This document shows, piece by piece, positions 9,312 to 23,785 of a stretch of DNA of 64,000 nt. The notes under the pieces were generated by a model. The model saw nothing but the letters and a program-made list of their open reading frames with translations, did no database searches and was not told the origin of the DNA. The DNA is taken from contig JAXGGA010002073.1 in the NCBI GenBank assembly GCA_038373865.1, forward strand, positions 62,001-126,000. Reading direction: 5' to 3'. The translations under genes were made by a program, and so were the position numbers. Positions within the stretch are counted from its first letter, which is position 1; each line of letters begins with the position of its first letter. Source of the stretch: Uloborus plumipes (lineage: Eukaryota > Arthropoda > Arachnida > Araneae > Uloboridae).

Positions 9312-12300
9312 CTGAAGAAAAGGGATAAGAATGTTAGCAATGTAGAATGAAGTTTCAATGCGATCGACATCGATCTGTTATTTCTTTTTTTCTCGGTTAA
9401 TATTGGTTTTTAGCTGAAGGACAAATGTTAATAAATGCTTTGCTCTTCGTTATTCTTTTTCCCTAGTTATTTCTTGCCATGCTATGAATTGCTAAATTTA
9501 GTAACTTAACCCTGTGTACTCCTTTGGCGCCCCTAAGAAGTCATTATTCATGGACTAAGGAAGATTCAGAGAAAAAAGGGTTAAAACTAAGAAGTTAAAA
9601 GTATAGGCTTAATATCTTAACGCGCTACTTAATCAAATGGCAATTAGTATAAAATTGTTGAATTTATTTAAAAAAAAAAACTCAAATATTATAAATTGTT
9701 TTTCATTGTAAACTACAAGTTCAAACTTTCGATGCATTTGCATCACTTTATATGAAACGCAGCAATAAATGCTATTTGTACTTAAAAGTTTAGGCACCGA
9801 TATTATTATTGTTATTATTTTGAAATTTTCATTATTTTCGAAAATGTGAAAGTAGATGAGTAAAACGATGCTCTTTTACAGTTGTTTAAAGTTTTTAAGT
9901 GTTAAGAAATTCATGACTTCAAAGTAAGCAAAATACGTTAGAAAAACTGATATTGCGTAATTTATTATGAATAATTATATTTTCCTTTATACAAAAAGGG
10001 AGTTTAAAAATCACTACTGTCATATTGTGTAAAGATTCCGCAAAATTGGAATATAATACCAAATTCATGTTTTCATACTGCAGCTAAAATTAATTGATAA
10101 ATTATTGGCTTTCAATCGGTAAATAAGAATGCTTTTAAGGTTAGAAAGGATAAAATCAATACAATTTTGTACATAAATAAGATTTAAAAAATAAATGTAT
10201 TCTTTTCCATTCTATAAAGAAATGCACAAGTTCCTAAAAAGTAACATTCCTCAATCAGAAAATGTTTCCATCTGTTTTCTAAACAGCAAAGCTTTGAAAA
10301 TGTTAGAAGTGTTAAATAGAGAAAAAACTAATTAATTGTCATTTATGACTATAATTTGATAAATTATTATCTTCTAAAAGAACTAATGGAGATTATTCAA
10401 GCTTTAAGTCAGTTTAAAATTTCCAACTGTTTTTAGAAACAATTTGCGAATGTAACACTTTCGTCCATAGGTTTTGAAAGTATTTTTTTTTAATTCTTTT
10501 TTTTCTTTTACGCTTGAGAAAAATTCCTCCGCTGTCTATTTTCATAATCGGTGTACTTTACACGATATAATATTTCCTCTTCAAACAATGAGACAAAAAA
10601 ATTAGTGCATAATATTTTTAAATCTAATTTCTGGAGAAAATTTTATAAACTTCCTTTCGCGTTTTCCATGCAGAGGCTCATATAGTATTGATAAGTTCAT
10701 TCCACCTTATAATATTTTTAATTTTTTGTCTTCAATTTGTGGAATTTTACCTATTTATATATCATATTTATGCAAATAATAATCTAAGTTATACATAACG
10801 ATTAAAATACACATACATAACAATTAAAATCTAATGTAATCATTCTAATATGCTACGCAAGAACATCCGAATAAAAATAAAGCATAGTTTACAGAGCTTT
10901 ATACGATGATCGACACAAATACATTTCTGCTTCAAATGTTAAGAATCAGTACTCAAATTATACTTCTTAAATAAATGCAATTTTATTCATGACATAAATA
11001 AAAGAAAATAAGAAAGTAGAAGCCAGAAAAGTTACTCCAAAAAAAAAAAAAAAAAAAGGTGAAACAAGGCCCAATTACTGAAATCTAAATTTATCACTCC
11101 AGTGTCAAGAAAGTTCAACTTATTTAAAACAGTTTAGTATCCAATAATGATTTATTTTTTTGGCGAAAAATATCTCATTATTGAAGCAAATGATACCTCA
11201 AACGACAGTTTAGCAATCCTTCACAAGCCGTATAACTTTTTAAACAGAGCTTTTAAGCACCACCGACTTCTTACAAATTGCTTAATAATTACTTTCCCCA
11301 AAACTTCCATTTTAGTCTTTCAAAAAACCGCCGATAATTACCAAATGATTTCACCAAGTTTTTTGTCCGTCCGCACATGAATCCGCTATCGTTGTTTCCA
11401 TCGAAGAGCCGTCGTTGTTCAAGAATTTTATCAAAAACATCCATTGGATACAAATTGGAGAACCGATCGATTAGCCACCACCAAACATATTCATTGGCGT
11501 GCCCGCGGACCGTACACGGCCGTCCTGGAAAGTTACTCTTAAGGTACCGAAAATAAGCAATTAAAGCGGCCCCAGTGCAGCGTATCATTTAAAATGAGTT
11601 AATATGCATCAGCCGCAGCTAAGCACAATCCATCTTTCCTCAAGTCTTCACTGCCGAGGTTCTCCTCCCCCCTGCATGGTGGCACGTGGATCCATCACTG
11701 TCAACACTTCAAATGTTAAAATGATTATAGCGAGGAGTTTTCTTCCAAAACTCTCTCAGACTTTATTCCCTCCCCCTTAAATATAGCTAATGCCCCCTCC
11801 TCCTTTTCAAACCGGGCCTAACTTCCTATTGATCGACGGGACTTTGCTACTAATGAAAGCTCAAAGTCAATTGCTTGCTTTTCGGAAATTGTAAAAGCGG
11901 TCTTGTTGACTTTTCAAATTGTTCTTAGCTCAATCGGAAATTTTTCCTGGTCGATAACAAGTAGAGAAGACGGTCTCATCGCTCTTCTTGCCATTTTGAG
12001 TGAGTGTCACCAGTGCCCCTTTCCGCTGGCCGACTTAGAATAGGATTCTAATTGGCATTTTTACTTTGGGAAAGTTGGCGAGGAAAAGAGTGCGTACTAT
12101 TTATCGCTTAGTGTAATGACTTCACACTCAAGTCTCTTCAAAAATTCTCCAAGTCCTTGAACTTTTTTATTTGGCATGCAGATACTGGATGCAGTTTTGA
12201 GTTTTCGAGAATCGTCATAAGTTTCGTTTTGAATTTCAAACGAACGCACAACCTATATTCAGGAAAATTCATGTTGCAAAATATTTTATTGGCTTTGGAT

Positions 12301-13644
12301 AATTATATCTAGTTGGCATATCAAATTTTTATCGCTAAATATAACAATATGAAAAGAAATATTATTATTTATTTATTTATTTATTTTTGTCTGCCTAATT
12401 GCATTTTAAAACTACTTACATTATGATAGTAACGCTGCAGCACATAGGATGTTTACACTTCGACGAACGTTAAACGAGACGAAACGAGACGTTAAATTAG
12501 GTCACATCGAATTACAATTTTACAATCGTGTGCCAAAAAATAAAACTAGTTCAAAAGACACATTTCTATACATGATGTCCAAACGTAACAAATATTTGTG
12601 GGGAAAAAGTAAGCATTTTTGATGATGACTAAATTTATATGCTGTTTGATTTATCGCTGTCGAAAATAGTTAACATTATATTCGCAAATTTTAACGAAAG
12701 CGGAATTTAAAACACAAAAAGAAAAAATATTAGCTCGAGTTGCGCCTTACATTAATCTAAATCGCTTCCAAAACGTCACACGTATTTTATTTCTTCTTCC
12801 TAAAAAGGTACAGATTATTTTGAATACGCCGACTACCTTAGTACCTCAGATAATACACGATCGTGCTTTGAAAAGCCCTGTATTTTCTTTAATATCGTCT
12901 TTTTGTTGTCAAACAACACTAACTACAGAACAAAAGACAGATGGACTTTTGATGGCGCAGTATAGCCACAAAGGCTTTTACACCAGTAAACATCAACCAA
13001 CCAGCCAACCAAAACTTTTGATCAAAGTACTCTGTTTATGCCTCTGTAACTGATGAATGAATGATTAAGTGGTTTGACAATACGTGCCTTGAATCTCGGA
13101 TCCTACTAGCTGACATCAGACAGTGCAAGTACATTGAGTGCGTTATTTAAAAATTTTAACTGTTATAGGTATCGCTGTCAGTACCTGATTACTGAATAGG
13201 CCAACTAGGCCGCGGCCTAGGGCCCCCACAATTTAGGGGTCCCCAAATGGCTAAAATTGTTGCAGTCAATGCCTAAATTTGTTTTATCCCATGCTTAAAA
13301 TTGAAAAAATTCATTAGGGGGGGGAGGTCCAAAAAAAGTATTTGGCCTAGGGCCCCATGATATCTTAATCAGGCCCTGATCGCTGTGTGACATTGAAATG
13401 ACGGATAGTTGCTATATTTTTCAGTGGTGAGTAAATCTGATGACATAATACAGCATAAAAATCATGTTACAGCACTTTGAGCTTTTCGTGTACTCATTAT
13501 GTGAACCCGCAAACAGCAGTGGGAACGTCAAGTATACCCAAGCGTGCGGTTAAACGAGGTAATATGACAGTGTAATAAATCATATATCGTGACATGAGAC
13601 AATGGGGTAAGGCAAGCAAACATAAACATGTGGGCGTTTCTGAC
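9312..13644 (-). other. Intron between Runx exons (4333 bp)
   Basis: The donor after the 13645 exon reads CCCACAG|GTCAG and the acceptor is ttcttcag|G at 9312. The intron is mostly AT-rich. It contains a hAT MITE (13179-13378), a poly(A) tract at about 11040-11058, a short TTTA repeat at about 12365-12390, and a higher-GC island at about 11480-12110 (including gcccgcggaccgtacacggc). A 75-bp segment at about 9508-9584 is bounded by TTAACCCT and AGGGTTAA and might be a tiny piggyBac-type remnant. The 99-residue minus frame at 11289-11588 has no recognisable domain and is not called. Confidence 0.75.
13179..13378. mobile_element. Short hAT-type MITE, 200 bp
   Basis: It starts CAGTACCTGATTA and ends TAATCAGGCCCTG, an imperfect terminal inverted repeat. 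An 8-bp duplication ATCGCTGT flanks it at 13171-13178 and 13379-13386. Subterminal GGCCTAGGGCCCC blocks occur in both halves. Non-coding and about 250 bases from the nearest Runx exon, within the intron. Confidence 0.82.
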
Positions 13645-13821
13645 CTGTGGGCGTGGCTTGAGGAGTGGCGTGACCCGAATCATGAGCTGATGTGACATCC
13701 ATCTGAGGACAACCAGGAAATCCCGCATTTGGCAAGCCATGGCCCAAGTAGTTCTGGTAATGGCCCGCGTGAGCGTTCCATTGTGCTTCGCTGTTGAACG
13801 GAAAAGCAGCATGGGACGGAT
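13645..13821 (-). CDS. Runx: Runt-family transcription factor, middle exon
   Basis: This 177-base exon has the acceptor tgtattttcacag|ATCCG just above 13821 and the donor ACAG|GTCAG below 13645. It enters and leaves in phase 1, so it joins the exons on both sides in one frame. It encodes about 58 whole residues rich in His, Ala, Asn and Gly (HAAFPFNSEAQWNAHAGHYQ, then GHGLPNAGFPGCPQMD) with no folded domain, as expected for the divergent region between the Runt domain and the C-terminus. A 177-base exon with equal phases can be skipped without shifting the frame, so a shorter isoform is possible. Parallel open frames on this strand (for example 13680-13865) are shadows. Confidence 0.88.
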
Positions 13822-16800
13822 CTGTGAAAATACAAATTGGTTAAATACTTGAATACCACGTACAAAATGCTTTAACATTTATCATTTAACTGAAAATGCT
13901 TTTTTTTTTTAATATTCCAGTCAGCAGAATTTAATTTAATCAACTATATTCTTACCAAACGAAATTGCAGATAATTTATTATTTTCAGTTGTTTCTTTCA
14001 AGCAAATGAAAAGAATAAATGAATAAAAATTAAAGTTTTTCGTCCAGTTTTTTCCTGACTCCAAAAAATTAAGAATTTTTGTTGAAACCTATGTATATAA
14101 CTAAGTGTGTGACAGATTAACTTCCCGTATTTTTGGAGAGAACACTAATAGAGTTGTCGTTTATGTATGGTTACGGATGTGGTATTTATCAATATCCGTA
14201 TACGTGCCATTCGCAGCATTAGCAGTGGCATGGAGTGGTAAGAATTGTCATGTGTTGTGGAGGAGTATATTCATAAGGATGGTTTTTGATTACTGCTGGG
14301 CAAAACATTTCAAGTTTGGTTCCCCTTTAGCCGGCATGATCCTGCTTCAGATTTTAAAAAAAGTTTGAGTATTAAACTTTAGAGCCAAAGGTACTATACT
14401 GAAAACAAAAGCTCTTGCCCGACTTCAGTCATTACAAAGCTGAGAACTGTGACGCATGTGAGAGCGTCTATCCAGGAATGTTCAAAGCGTGTACCACTTA
14501 CACATACCGTTGCCCAGTGATTTTTTGATAAGAATATAAGTTATCCTATACAGCATGAACTTTACAATATGAATAGGACTCATATGGCCAAGTTGGAACC
14601 AAAAGCAAAATTTTGCTAAATAGTAATTAAAAAAACAATCATTACGAATATATTTCTCCAGAACACAGAAAGACGCTCACTGTTCCATGCCGTTATGGCT
14701 ACTGGAAAATAGAAAATATGATAGATACAACATCCACCATGTATCCCCATCACAATTTACACAGCGCCCTTTCCAAATTTTGGGTATTGATATGAGGGAC
14801 ATTGTTTAAAAAAAAAAAACATGTATATAAATAATTCCAAAATGTTAAAAATGCTTCCGTGACTGATTTAAAACAAACAAAAAAACGTATTCTTGTAAGT
14901 TAATTTATCATTCAACCACTAGCATATGGAAGGGAACTTTAGTTTATGAAAGTCATCAAATAATATCTACGAAATATACTTTTTTTCTTCTTGTACCATA
15001 CAATTTTTATTTCTCAATTCTCTACTTTAATGACTTTTATCTCAATTTGAAAAATAAATGTTTTTATTCCTAGTGTTTACTCTTCTTCGCAAAAAAGCAT
15101 TTATCCTTGCTAAATATTTTCAGAGATAATCATATTTTGAAGTTGCTTTAAACATTTATCATTTTGATTAAATACTATGCAACATTATTTCAAGCTTTCA
15201 TGAATAAGATAAAAGATCGAGGATAATCCAAGCAGAGCGACACAGCTTTGAGTAATTTCATTTTCCAAAAGACACTTTTCCAAGCGGCAGTATAAATTTT
15301 CCTTGAAACCAGTTTACTTTATTTTCTTCCGCAATATTAAGAATCTCGGAAAAGACGTGTCTAAAAATCCTGTCCCTAGGAAGCAAGTTTTCACAATTTT
15401 TACCGGGGAAAATTCCTCCCGACAGCTGAATCCGACGTGCGGCAACTTTCATTTCCACCACTGGCCCCAGGAGGTCCAAACATCTCATTTATTTCGCCAA
15501 AACCACATGCTTGGCTATTATGTGGTCGAATTAATAAAGATCTTGTGTGCGTCTTTTGTATCAAGAGACTTCCACTTTGAGTTCTTCCCTTTTCCTGCAT
15601 TAAAAAACCCGGGAAGAAGTAAAAGAAACAAGGGACGTTAATGAAAACGCAGCATGACTGCAATTTTGGAAGTTTCGAGACATTATTGCTTTCAAATGCT
15701 GGGATTTACGCGGCCCTGATGTAATTTTCTGGAACCTGTTATCATTTGCTACCTTTTTAATGGCGTATGAAGTTGTTTTCTTTTCAGGACAAATGAATGC
15801 ATTTATATTAAATAGATGACAGAGTTAGAATGAGTGAATAAATTGAATAAAACTCGGTTATACATTCAATGGAATGCGTAGGTATAGGTAACCTTTTTCT
15901 TTAATAAACTAACTTGTCTCAAGAGTGAAGCTAGAGTATTTTCTGGCAAGAAAGAGAAAATAGTTGCTAAATTTGACTTTTTATTGCAATAAAAAGATAA
16001 AATTATCTATAACACAGCTATCTATTTCATCTGTGTTATTTAATATTTTTTATAAATTCACTTTGATAAACACAATTGCGCGATTTTCTTATGTATTTCT
16101 TTGATGCAAAGCAGATTTATGCGATTTGACTGTACACATCGAAGAAAGAGAACTATGTAATATTTTTCAGCGATTTATCTATCATAAGCCAGGGCAAAAT
16201 AGAACTACAAGCAGTATATTAGTCGTCCTGTCATGATATCTTGAGACTGTAGTTTTGTCCTTGTTATGGACTCATCAGTCATTATGGCATGACCGGGCTG
16301 TTGTTATATTACTTGTGAACTATGTTTTACAATGTACCCAAAAGTAGTTACGGTGTAACTTCCTTGATAAATACAGTATTGTTTCACAGATTTTTTTTTC
16401 AACTTTTGGGGGAGGGGGGGTAGGCATATTTTGGCTGTTTTTCGGAAAATTACTCTTAAAAAAGCGGAGTTTTGGATTACCACTGTTAACATGTCTATCG
16501 CTTATTGAGAAAGTGTACATAGTACAACAGAATAAAATAACACATTCTGTAGATTTTTTAACAACTATATCAGGATGTGTACAGTACATCCTATTTCATG
16601 TATTTGTTCTATTATTTTTTTATTGTGTAGAGGTTTTAAGCATTACAATATTGGCCGAAAGAAGTTAAATTACAGCCTGTCTCATTTTTTATTAATTAAT
16701 TTTTTCGTAATTGTAGACATTTTCTTTCAAGTACAAGGCTGAAAAGATGCTACATGGCTGTAAGGTAACACAAAACAAAAAAAAAGAACATGCTCTAGAA

Positions 16801-19800
16801 GTATCGTTCATGATGCACATCGCTCGTATTTCAAATGTTCCTCCAAAATTCAAACGCATACCTGGCGATTTTTGAGCACGGGATTGGTCTAAAACGACAT
16901 GAGAACATCTTTGACCTGTATGAAAATCGCTCTGGCATGTCTTGACGAGATAATAATTGAACAAATTAGTAAAAAAACATGTCAAGGTGTAGTTATGAAG
17001 ATATATACCTGCATGTTATAATCCCCTTAAACATGTACGTTTTTCGTCTTTATGCACCAATCGACAAAATAAAGCTGCAAAAAGTCCATTCAAGTTGAGT
17101 TAGAAACAGTGGCGGATTCATCACGTTGCAGTTGCAAAGGAACCCTCACGACAGAGGAACCCCCAAAGGTCTGTTACTCTTGAAATCCTTAGTGGAGAGT
17201 TGTATATAAAGGGGCACTCAAAAATGCATTGCGAAGGCTCCACAGATGTATACACCCAGCCACTGGTTAGATATCAGCATTGAAACTCAAACGAAATCAA
17301 CAGATGGAATTTCGGAATTGACAATGACAACCCATGCCACAACTACAGCATTGAAGTTTAAAAAAAAAAAGGAAGATAGCAGGAAACAAAGAAAACAGAG
17401 CTGCAAAGCCAGTACAGAGCTAAGAATATTAAAATAATTGTATCTAATTAATTCTGCTTGTCTACGTAAGACTTTTTCCCACTAAGCTGTGAAACTGCAT
17501 ATGAAGACTGAATGTTGTTTAATTTATAATTATTTGTGCAGATTTAATATTCTTTGAAACATTAGCAGACTGAATTGTTTTGACTAAGACACAAACAGTG
17601 TATTAATAAAGTGATAAACGAAGGTAGATATTATTTATGATTTCGAGGCACTATTTGTTCCAACCGAAGATGGAAAGCGCCATTTTCTTCTAGTGTTTGC
17701 TGAAACTTTTTACCTTAAATTGCACACCTTTCGCGACTGCTTAGAGACAAAGAAAAAAAAACTATGTGTTCTAGAATTTTACTTCACGTTCCAAGTAAAC
17801 TTGTTTAAAGAAACCAATCCGAATTCCCCAACTAAGTTTGAGAAAGGGAAAGGAGGGGCGGACTAAAAAAAAAGGAATAAAGAAGGAAAAAACTTTTAAC
17901 AAACATGAAAATTTATCGCATCCAATCCTTCCACCCTCTCTTCATTTCATCTGCTAGGTGCCTGATTTAAGCTGCTATCCACACAATCCCAAGTTGAAAC
18001 TCAGCCACCTAGCTTTTCAATACTTTCTGCGGATAAATTCCGCACTTCAATGGTTTCCATAGAAATTCCCCCAACTAAACAAAGTTACCAAGCCATGGTG
18101 ACAAAGGGGAGAAACTTTCAACTTGGGAAATTTTCTTTGATTTCGGGGCCCGTTTTTCTTTTCTCGGCTTTGTGAATTTTTGTGGAGATTCTTTTTTTTC
18201 CTTAACGCAATGTATGTACGTGTGTACGTGCGGTTGTATGTGTGTCTTGAGCTTTGTCTTTTTTTTTAGTTTCATTATATCACAGGTTTGCTCCATCAGT
18301 TTGAAGCGGAACTTAAAATAAGCTGGCTGAGTAGAAAAAAGGAAGAGAGCAAAACTGCTTAGTTGAAGAACGACTTGGGTACATTTATACCACTAACTTC
18401 GTTAGGCGACCTACATTTCTTCTTTAACTTTCAAATTCCTTAGATTGAGGTTCTTTTTTTTCTTCCCAACTTCTACTTGTAAATCGAAATTTGGGATACA
18501 AATTGGAAGCTTCTCAGAATAAGAAAGAAAGGTGATATTTAGCAGCCTGGTGTTCTATTGCGTGAAATACTTTTGTCTGTTTCAATTTAAAGGAAGACCG
18601 TCCCAGTATTATACTCGTGTTTTCTTTACTTTATTATTATTATTTTTTTTTGCATGAAAATGTTTGAAAACTTTAATTTTTTAAAAAGTATTTTAAGTTC
18701 ATACTTTGTATGAATGTTGCAGTTATGTATATACATTAATATTATTGCGTATGATTACATTGCTTGCAACATTAAATAAGTATAGTTTATTTCTCATAAC
18801 TATACTTATACTATTCTCAAATTGTAATCTCTATATTTTTTTCATTTATTCTGTTATTTAAACACATTTTTCAAAGCACCGTTATATTGAATAGAGATCT
18901 ACTTTATAGAGCTACGAACAATCAGCAAAAAAATCGTATTTCCAAGAAAAAAAATGTTTCAAGTTTAAAAAAAAACTGAAAATTACACAATATATTTCTA
19001 AATGTGCAATTTCAATTTCTTTGTGAAAAAAAAATACTTCTGCTGAACTGAAAAGTTGAAGATAACGTTTGAAAATTTTCAAGAATTCATTTACAGGAAA
19101 AGATTCAGAAACATGCCTAAGGTTCAAGAACTGTCTCAAAGTTGTAATACACCACCAGCTCGTTTATGCCATCCATGGACTGCAGTTTCGTGCTTATTAT
19201 GCACTCATCTGCATGAAATAGGAACTAAACGAGTTGGAGACAAAGAACCTCACGTAGAGCAAAGAGAGCCAACAAAAACTGGTAGCTAACGGTTACACTT
19301 ACTGCTTTATATAAAGTTTTCTGTTTTCGGAGTTTTTTTAAGAATCCTCTCGCATGCAAAAACCAACTCAAAATTTTATGCAAGCGAGCATAAAAGTAGT
19401 CTTGAATAGCATTGATTGAGGATCAGTGCCACCAATTTTCATTGAAATTACATATCGTCTTAATTTCAGATCTAATAACAAACTCTTCATTGATTTAGCT
19501 ATATACGGTGAGTTAATGAATCAGTTATATTTTTTAAAAAATTAACACAATGCAATGAAAATTTAGCTGAAAATAGTGGAGCAAATCAATACTATAATCA
19601 AATTAGAGCACTAATTTAATTGAATCGCAAATATTATTGTTACGAGACTTTTTTTTTTTTTAAATATAGTCATAAGAAAACATACGGCATAACTTTTAAA
19701 GAATGTTCTCTAGCATATTATTTTATTTTATTCCTACAGGGTAAGAGCAAAAATATTGCTAATAAAAAAAAAAAGAAAAAGAAATGCATTTTTCTATATT

Positions 19801-21359
19801 ATATATGTCAGAATACTACAAATATTAATTGTCAAGTGTACATAGATGTTATGAAAAGAGTTTCTATCGACTACTATGAATATTAATTAATGTCTACTTA
19901 TATAATATTCCATTGATAAACAGTAATATTGTACACGCTTGCTTAGTCAAGGTTTGGTTGTTTTTCAATTAATGAAATCTTGTGAAATTTAAAAAAAATT
20001 CTGATGCTCCTATTCATAAATTAAAGGTTTTTACCATTCATAAAGTTAAATTGAAAGGACAGTTACATTATTTAGAGCTGTTGAATTTGATCAAGCCTAT
20101 AGAGTAGAAACATTTTATTACATGTAGAACATCATCCAATATATTCGGTAAGATTATGATTAATCCCACAATTCACACGTTCATAAATATCTCCAAATAG
20201 CTCCAAAAAATAAAATTCCGGCTTATTTCTCTGCTTTAAAAATTTCAATCCTTAAAGAGCCTTTATGAAAAACTTTGGAAAATTAGAGTAAGCCTAATAG
20301 AAAATCTGCATGCATTTTTAAAGCGATTAAACAGTAATCTTTTAAGATGAAAAAACATTTTTAAATTTTAATTTAAAACAACTTCATAACTTTTAAAAGA
20401 CTTGAGCCTTTTCCGAGTAAACAACAGCAAGAACAGTGTTCATAAAAGAATTATTCCTCCAGAACTGCGAGATATCTCTAAATTTTCGCAACATGAAAAA
20501 ATTCTTACGAATGTTAATATATCAGATAAGCTTCTTAAAACTTAAGCTTGATTTTAAAACCTAATAAATACGTAAAATAAAATTAATAAAGACTGAAAAT
20601 CATTTAAATTTTTGTTTCTAGAAAAAACTACACACATATTTCTGTCTCTCATTTTCTTGGCATAATTTCTTCTGCTTTGTTTAGTGAAATACATAAAAAT
20701 TTGACTGCAAAAAATATATCTTTCGATGTTTTTCGAAGTTGTATTTATGCACACCCTTGGGGCGCTGCAGTGAGAGTTGAGAGAATGAGACGGTGCGGCG
20801 TGGTATTTTGGCTAACCTTCTTACAATGTTTGTTTTTGTTTCTATTCAGTTCTCCCAATGGAGATCAGCACTGACAAAGAATTGAAGTGTTTTCTATCCA
20901 GAGATTAATTCAATTTTTTTCCCCAGATTTTGTGACACTGTTTGGAATTTAAAAAAATACATTGTCATTTCTAAAAAAATTTTTTTTTAAATAAATGAAA
21001 ACAACTAACAAATGAAAAGCACATATATGTAAGATAAATCACAGTTTGATTCCGTACAAATAGCTTTATTTGAAAAAGTTTTCACGCATCACCGAAGGAA
21101 ATTCAAACTAAAAGTCAATGTCTCACTTTTTCATTAAAATGGAGTTTTAACCCTAAAATGATATTTTATTTTTGAATTAAGCAGTTTTAGCTTTGGATGG
21201 TAATTAGACCTGTATTTTTTATGCACTGCCCATCTAAATGTAAGTTCCTCGTGTTAACTAAGTGTATCTGGTTTTATACTTTAATCCGATGTTCCAATTG
21301 GCGGGCTTGACAGCATTTAAGATGGTGATTCAACGTCATAAAAATGTTAAATATAGTAC

Positions 21360-21683
21360 TATATCTGTGGCTTGGTTCTAAAAGGGCTAATGTCAATTTT
21401 TTCATTCTGTGTTATTTACATCAAAAGTTTCCAATTTAGTAAAACTCTAATTCTACAAAGGCCAATGTCTATATAATATATAATTTATACAATATATAAA
21501 AAATTTCATATGATAAAATAATGTTTCTGTACACTAACAATAAACAAATACCAAAAAATAACAATGGGAATCTCAATATAAGAAAGTTATAGCATTCTAA
21601 AAAATCTCAAATATCTTTCATCGCCTTTTTCTCGAAACTAACATTTTTGACTTAGGCCCTTTTAGAACCAAGGAACAGATATA
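21360..21683. mobile_element. MITE-like inverted-repeat element, about 320 bp
   Basis: The left end tatctgtggcttggttctaa followed by aagggc is mirrored on the right by gcccttttagaaccaaggaa and cagata. The match continues inward through ctaatgtcaa. TA dinucleotides flank both ends, so a TA duplication is possible but cannot be proved in AT-rich sequence. A related phrase (ttctacaaaggccaatgtc) occurs again inside near 21452. No coding capacity; superfamily unknown. Confidence 0.65.
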
Positions 21684-22618
21684 TTAATATTCTAATTATC
21701 AGGCTAATGTTACAAGTAATAAAAAGAATAAAATTTTAGCAAATAATTTAACCGTCAATAGAGAAAGAAAAATATTTAAATAGTTAATTACTAACTAACT
21801 TTATTTACTAATTTAATTTTCTTCTCACGTGACTGTTAGAATAGTTTGTTGCAACTAAATATGTTTTACTCAGAAATTATGTCTCCTAAACGATTTTAAA
21901 GGTTTACAGAGATCTTAGGCTAGTTTCCATAAAATTAGAAATTATAAAAATGAAAGCATGTAAGTTTCTAAACTTTTTTTTTTTTGAAGAGGGTGTTATT
22001 GGTTTCCTTTTTGACACAGTAATTTATCATTTAATTTTTATTTAGTAAGAAATATAGCAAAAAAGTGCTATAGGAAAAGGTAAAAAGAATGTTTCAGTTT
22101 TCTCTTTATCAGATAAAAAAATTGGCTGATTTCAAAAAATAAATAACATTAAAAAAAAGGGGTAAAAGTCAAGACAAATTTAAATGAACACACATAATCT
22201 GATACTTTTATCTGATTACATGCAATTCGAAGTGAACCAAAACTTCCGTTGTTTCAAACAGGAAGTACCACTGAGATAAAAAAGTATTTTGCATTTGATG
22301 AATTGCTAGTTAAACCTGAAAATTGAGATAGCTGCTTCGGTTTATGATCGAACAAATTAGTTAAGTCTAAAAGACTTAGTGAGCTGAATAATTTTTTAAG
22401 ATCTAATTAAGTCTTCTCACGTCATGTATAGCCACCTTGAAATATAAAGTTTACTTTGTATTCTAAGATGTAATTTAAGTTGTTTTACCTCAATCGCTTT
22501 AATAAGCATGTGGTTTACATCATTGAACACATGGCAATTTTAATGTTTGCTTAACAATCTGCTTCTGCTCATTCAATGATAAACACTCAGGTTTTTTATT
22601 TATTTTTTCCCCTTGTTG

Positions 22619-22656
22619 TTACACATATTTTAGTATGTATACTAAAATATGTGTAA
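22619..22656. repeat. Near-perfect 38-bp palindrome
   Basis: Two 18-base arms, ttacacatattttagtat and its exact reverse complement, are separated by only two bases (gt). It can form a cruciform, or a hairpin in the intron transcript. It has no visible terminal duplication, so it is not clearly a transposon. Confidence 0.9.
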
Positions 22657-23785
22657 ATCATCTATTAACATTCTAACTTAACACAATATTCCAGTCACTA
22701 ATTTTGAAATATTCGCTACAAATGCGTTTTTCAGTTAGTTAATTACAATAAGGAAAAATCATATAAAAAATAATTTTTAAACAAAGGAAAGGGGGAAAGG
22801 GAAAAACATTGCATTAGACAAAACAAATGTTAGTTAATAAACTTCATTCCAACGTTAGTTATGCTAGTTTTAGCAAATTAGGGTTATTTGCAACTGCAGT
22901 GATGCGCCAACAGTGACGTGGTACTTAATAGTTACCAATAAAACGCATAAATTTTTCATGCAAGCCTTCTTTTCTCATGACATGTAGTTAAAATAACTTT
23001 AATTATTTCAAGAAACTCTTGCAAATAGGTTTCCATGCACTTATTAGACGTGTTCAATTGTCTAAAAGAAGTAGATTTTTCAAAGGGGAATTTTAATTGG
23101 AATTTCTAAAAAAAATCTAATTTTTCTTCAAAATCAAATTTCCCCTTTAAGCGATAAATGTTCTTGATCTTTTTACATCTTTATGTAAAAAAATCTTCCT
23201 ATTTTTTTTTTAATCACAATTCAATTGATCTGCAATTTTCTGCCTTGCGTATATAATTCAACTTCGCAGAGATGGCCTATGACTCCTCCTTTTTTCAGGA
23301 TTGTCCATTTTTAGGAAGGGGTAATACGCAGATGAAGATTGAGGAATGGGATTCACAATTGATGGGGAAATTTGAATGGGTGGAAATTCTACCTATTTTA
23401 AGGAATGGACTCGTTTTCTCATTTGATTGACACCGGCCATCTCATCGCGGTTGAGTTATAGTCACATTGTGAAAATCAAAAATGGTTTTCTTTCAGTAAA
23501 TGTATTTTTATCACACGTATTTTTTACTTACTACTAAGTTCCGCTTAAAAAAAAACGCATACACAACAGTTATTTCAGTTAACGCTTTACTGACTTCTAG
23601 TTCAAGCTTAGCAAAAATGTGAGCATTTTTTTTTCTTGTAGAACAAAATACATTTGCAAAATAGGAAAACTTTAAGTTTCAATACACACGTTATATCATT
23701 TATCATTCAATTTCTATTAGACAATTGAAAAATCTCAAAAGAATACGAAAAGGTTATATTTACCTAAGTTGTGTGTGTGTGCATA

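Noticed and set aside
8804..9370. 188-residue minus-strand open frame overlapping the last Runx exon
   Set aside because: It is a shadow in another frame; the WRPY-ending frame fits the splice sites and the family.
11289..11588. 99-residue minus-strand open frame in the Runx intron
   Set aside because: No recognisable domain, no clear splice context, and it lies within an intron; composition (higher-GC island) explains it.
16185..16300. Possible inverted-repeat element (ccagggcaaaatagaactac / gactgtagttttgtccttg)
   Set aside because: Pairing is short and gapped with no flanking duplication.
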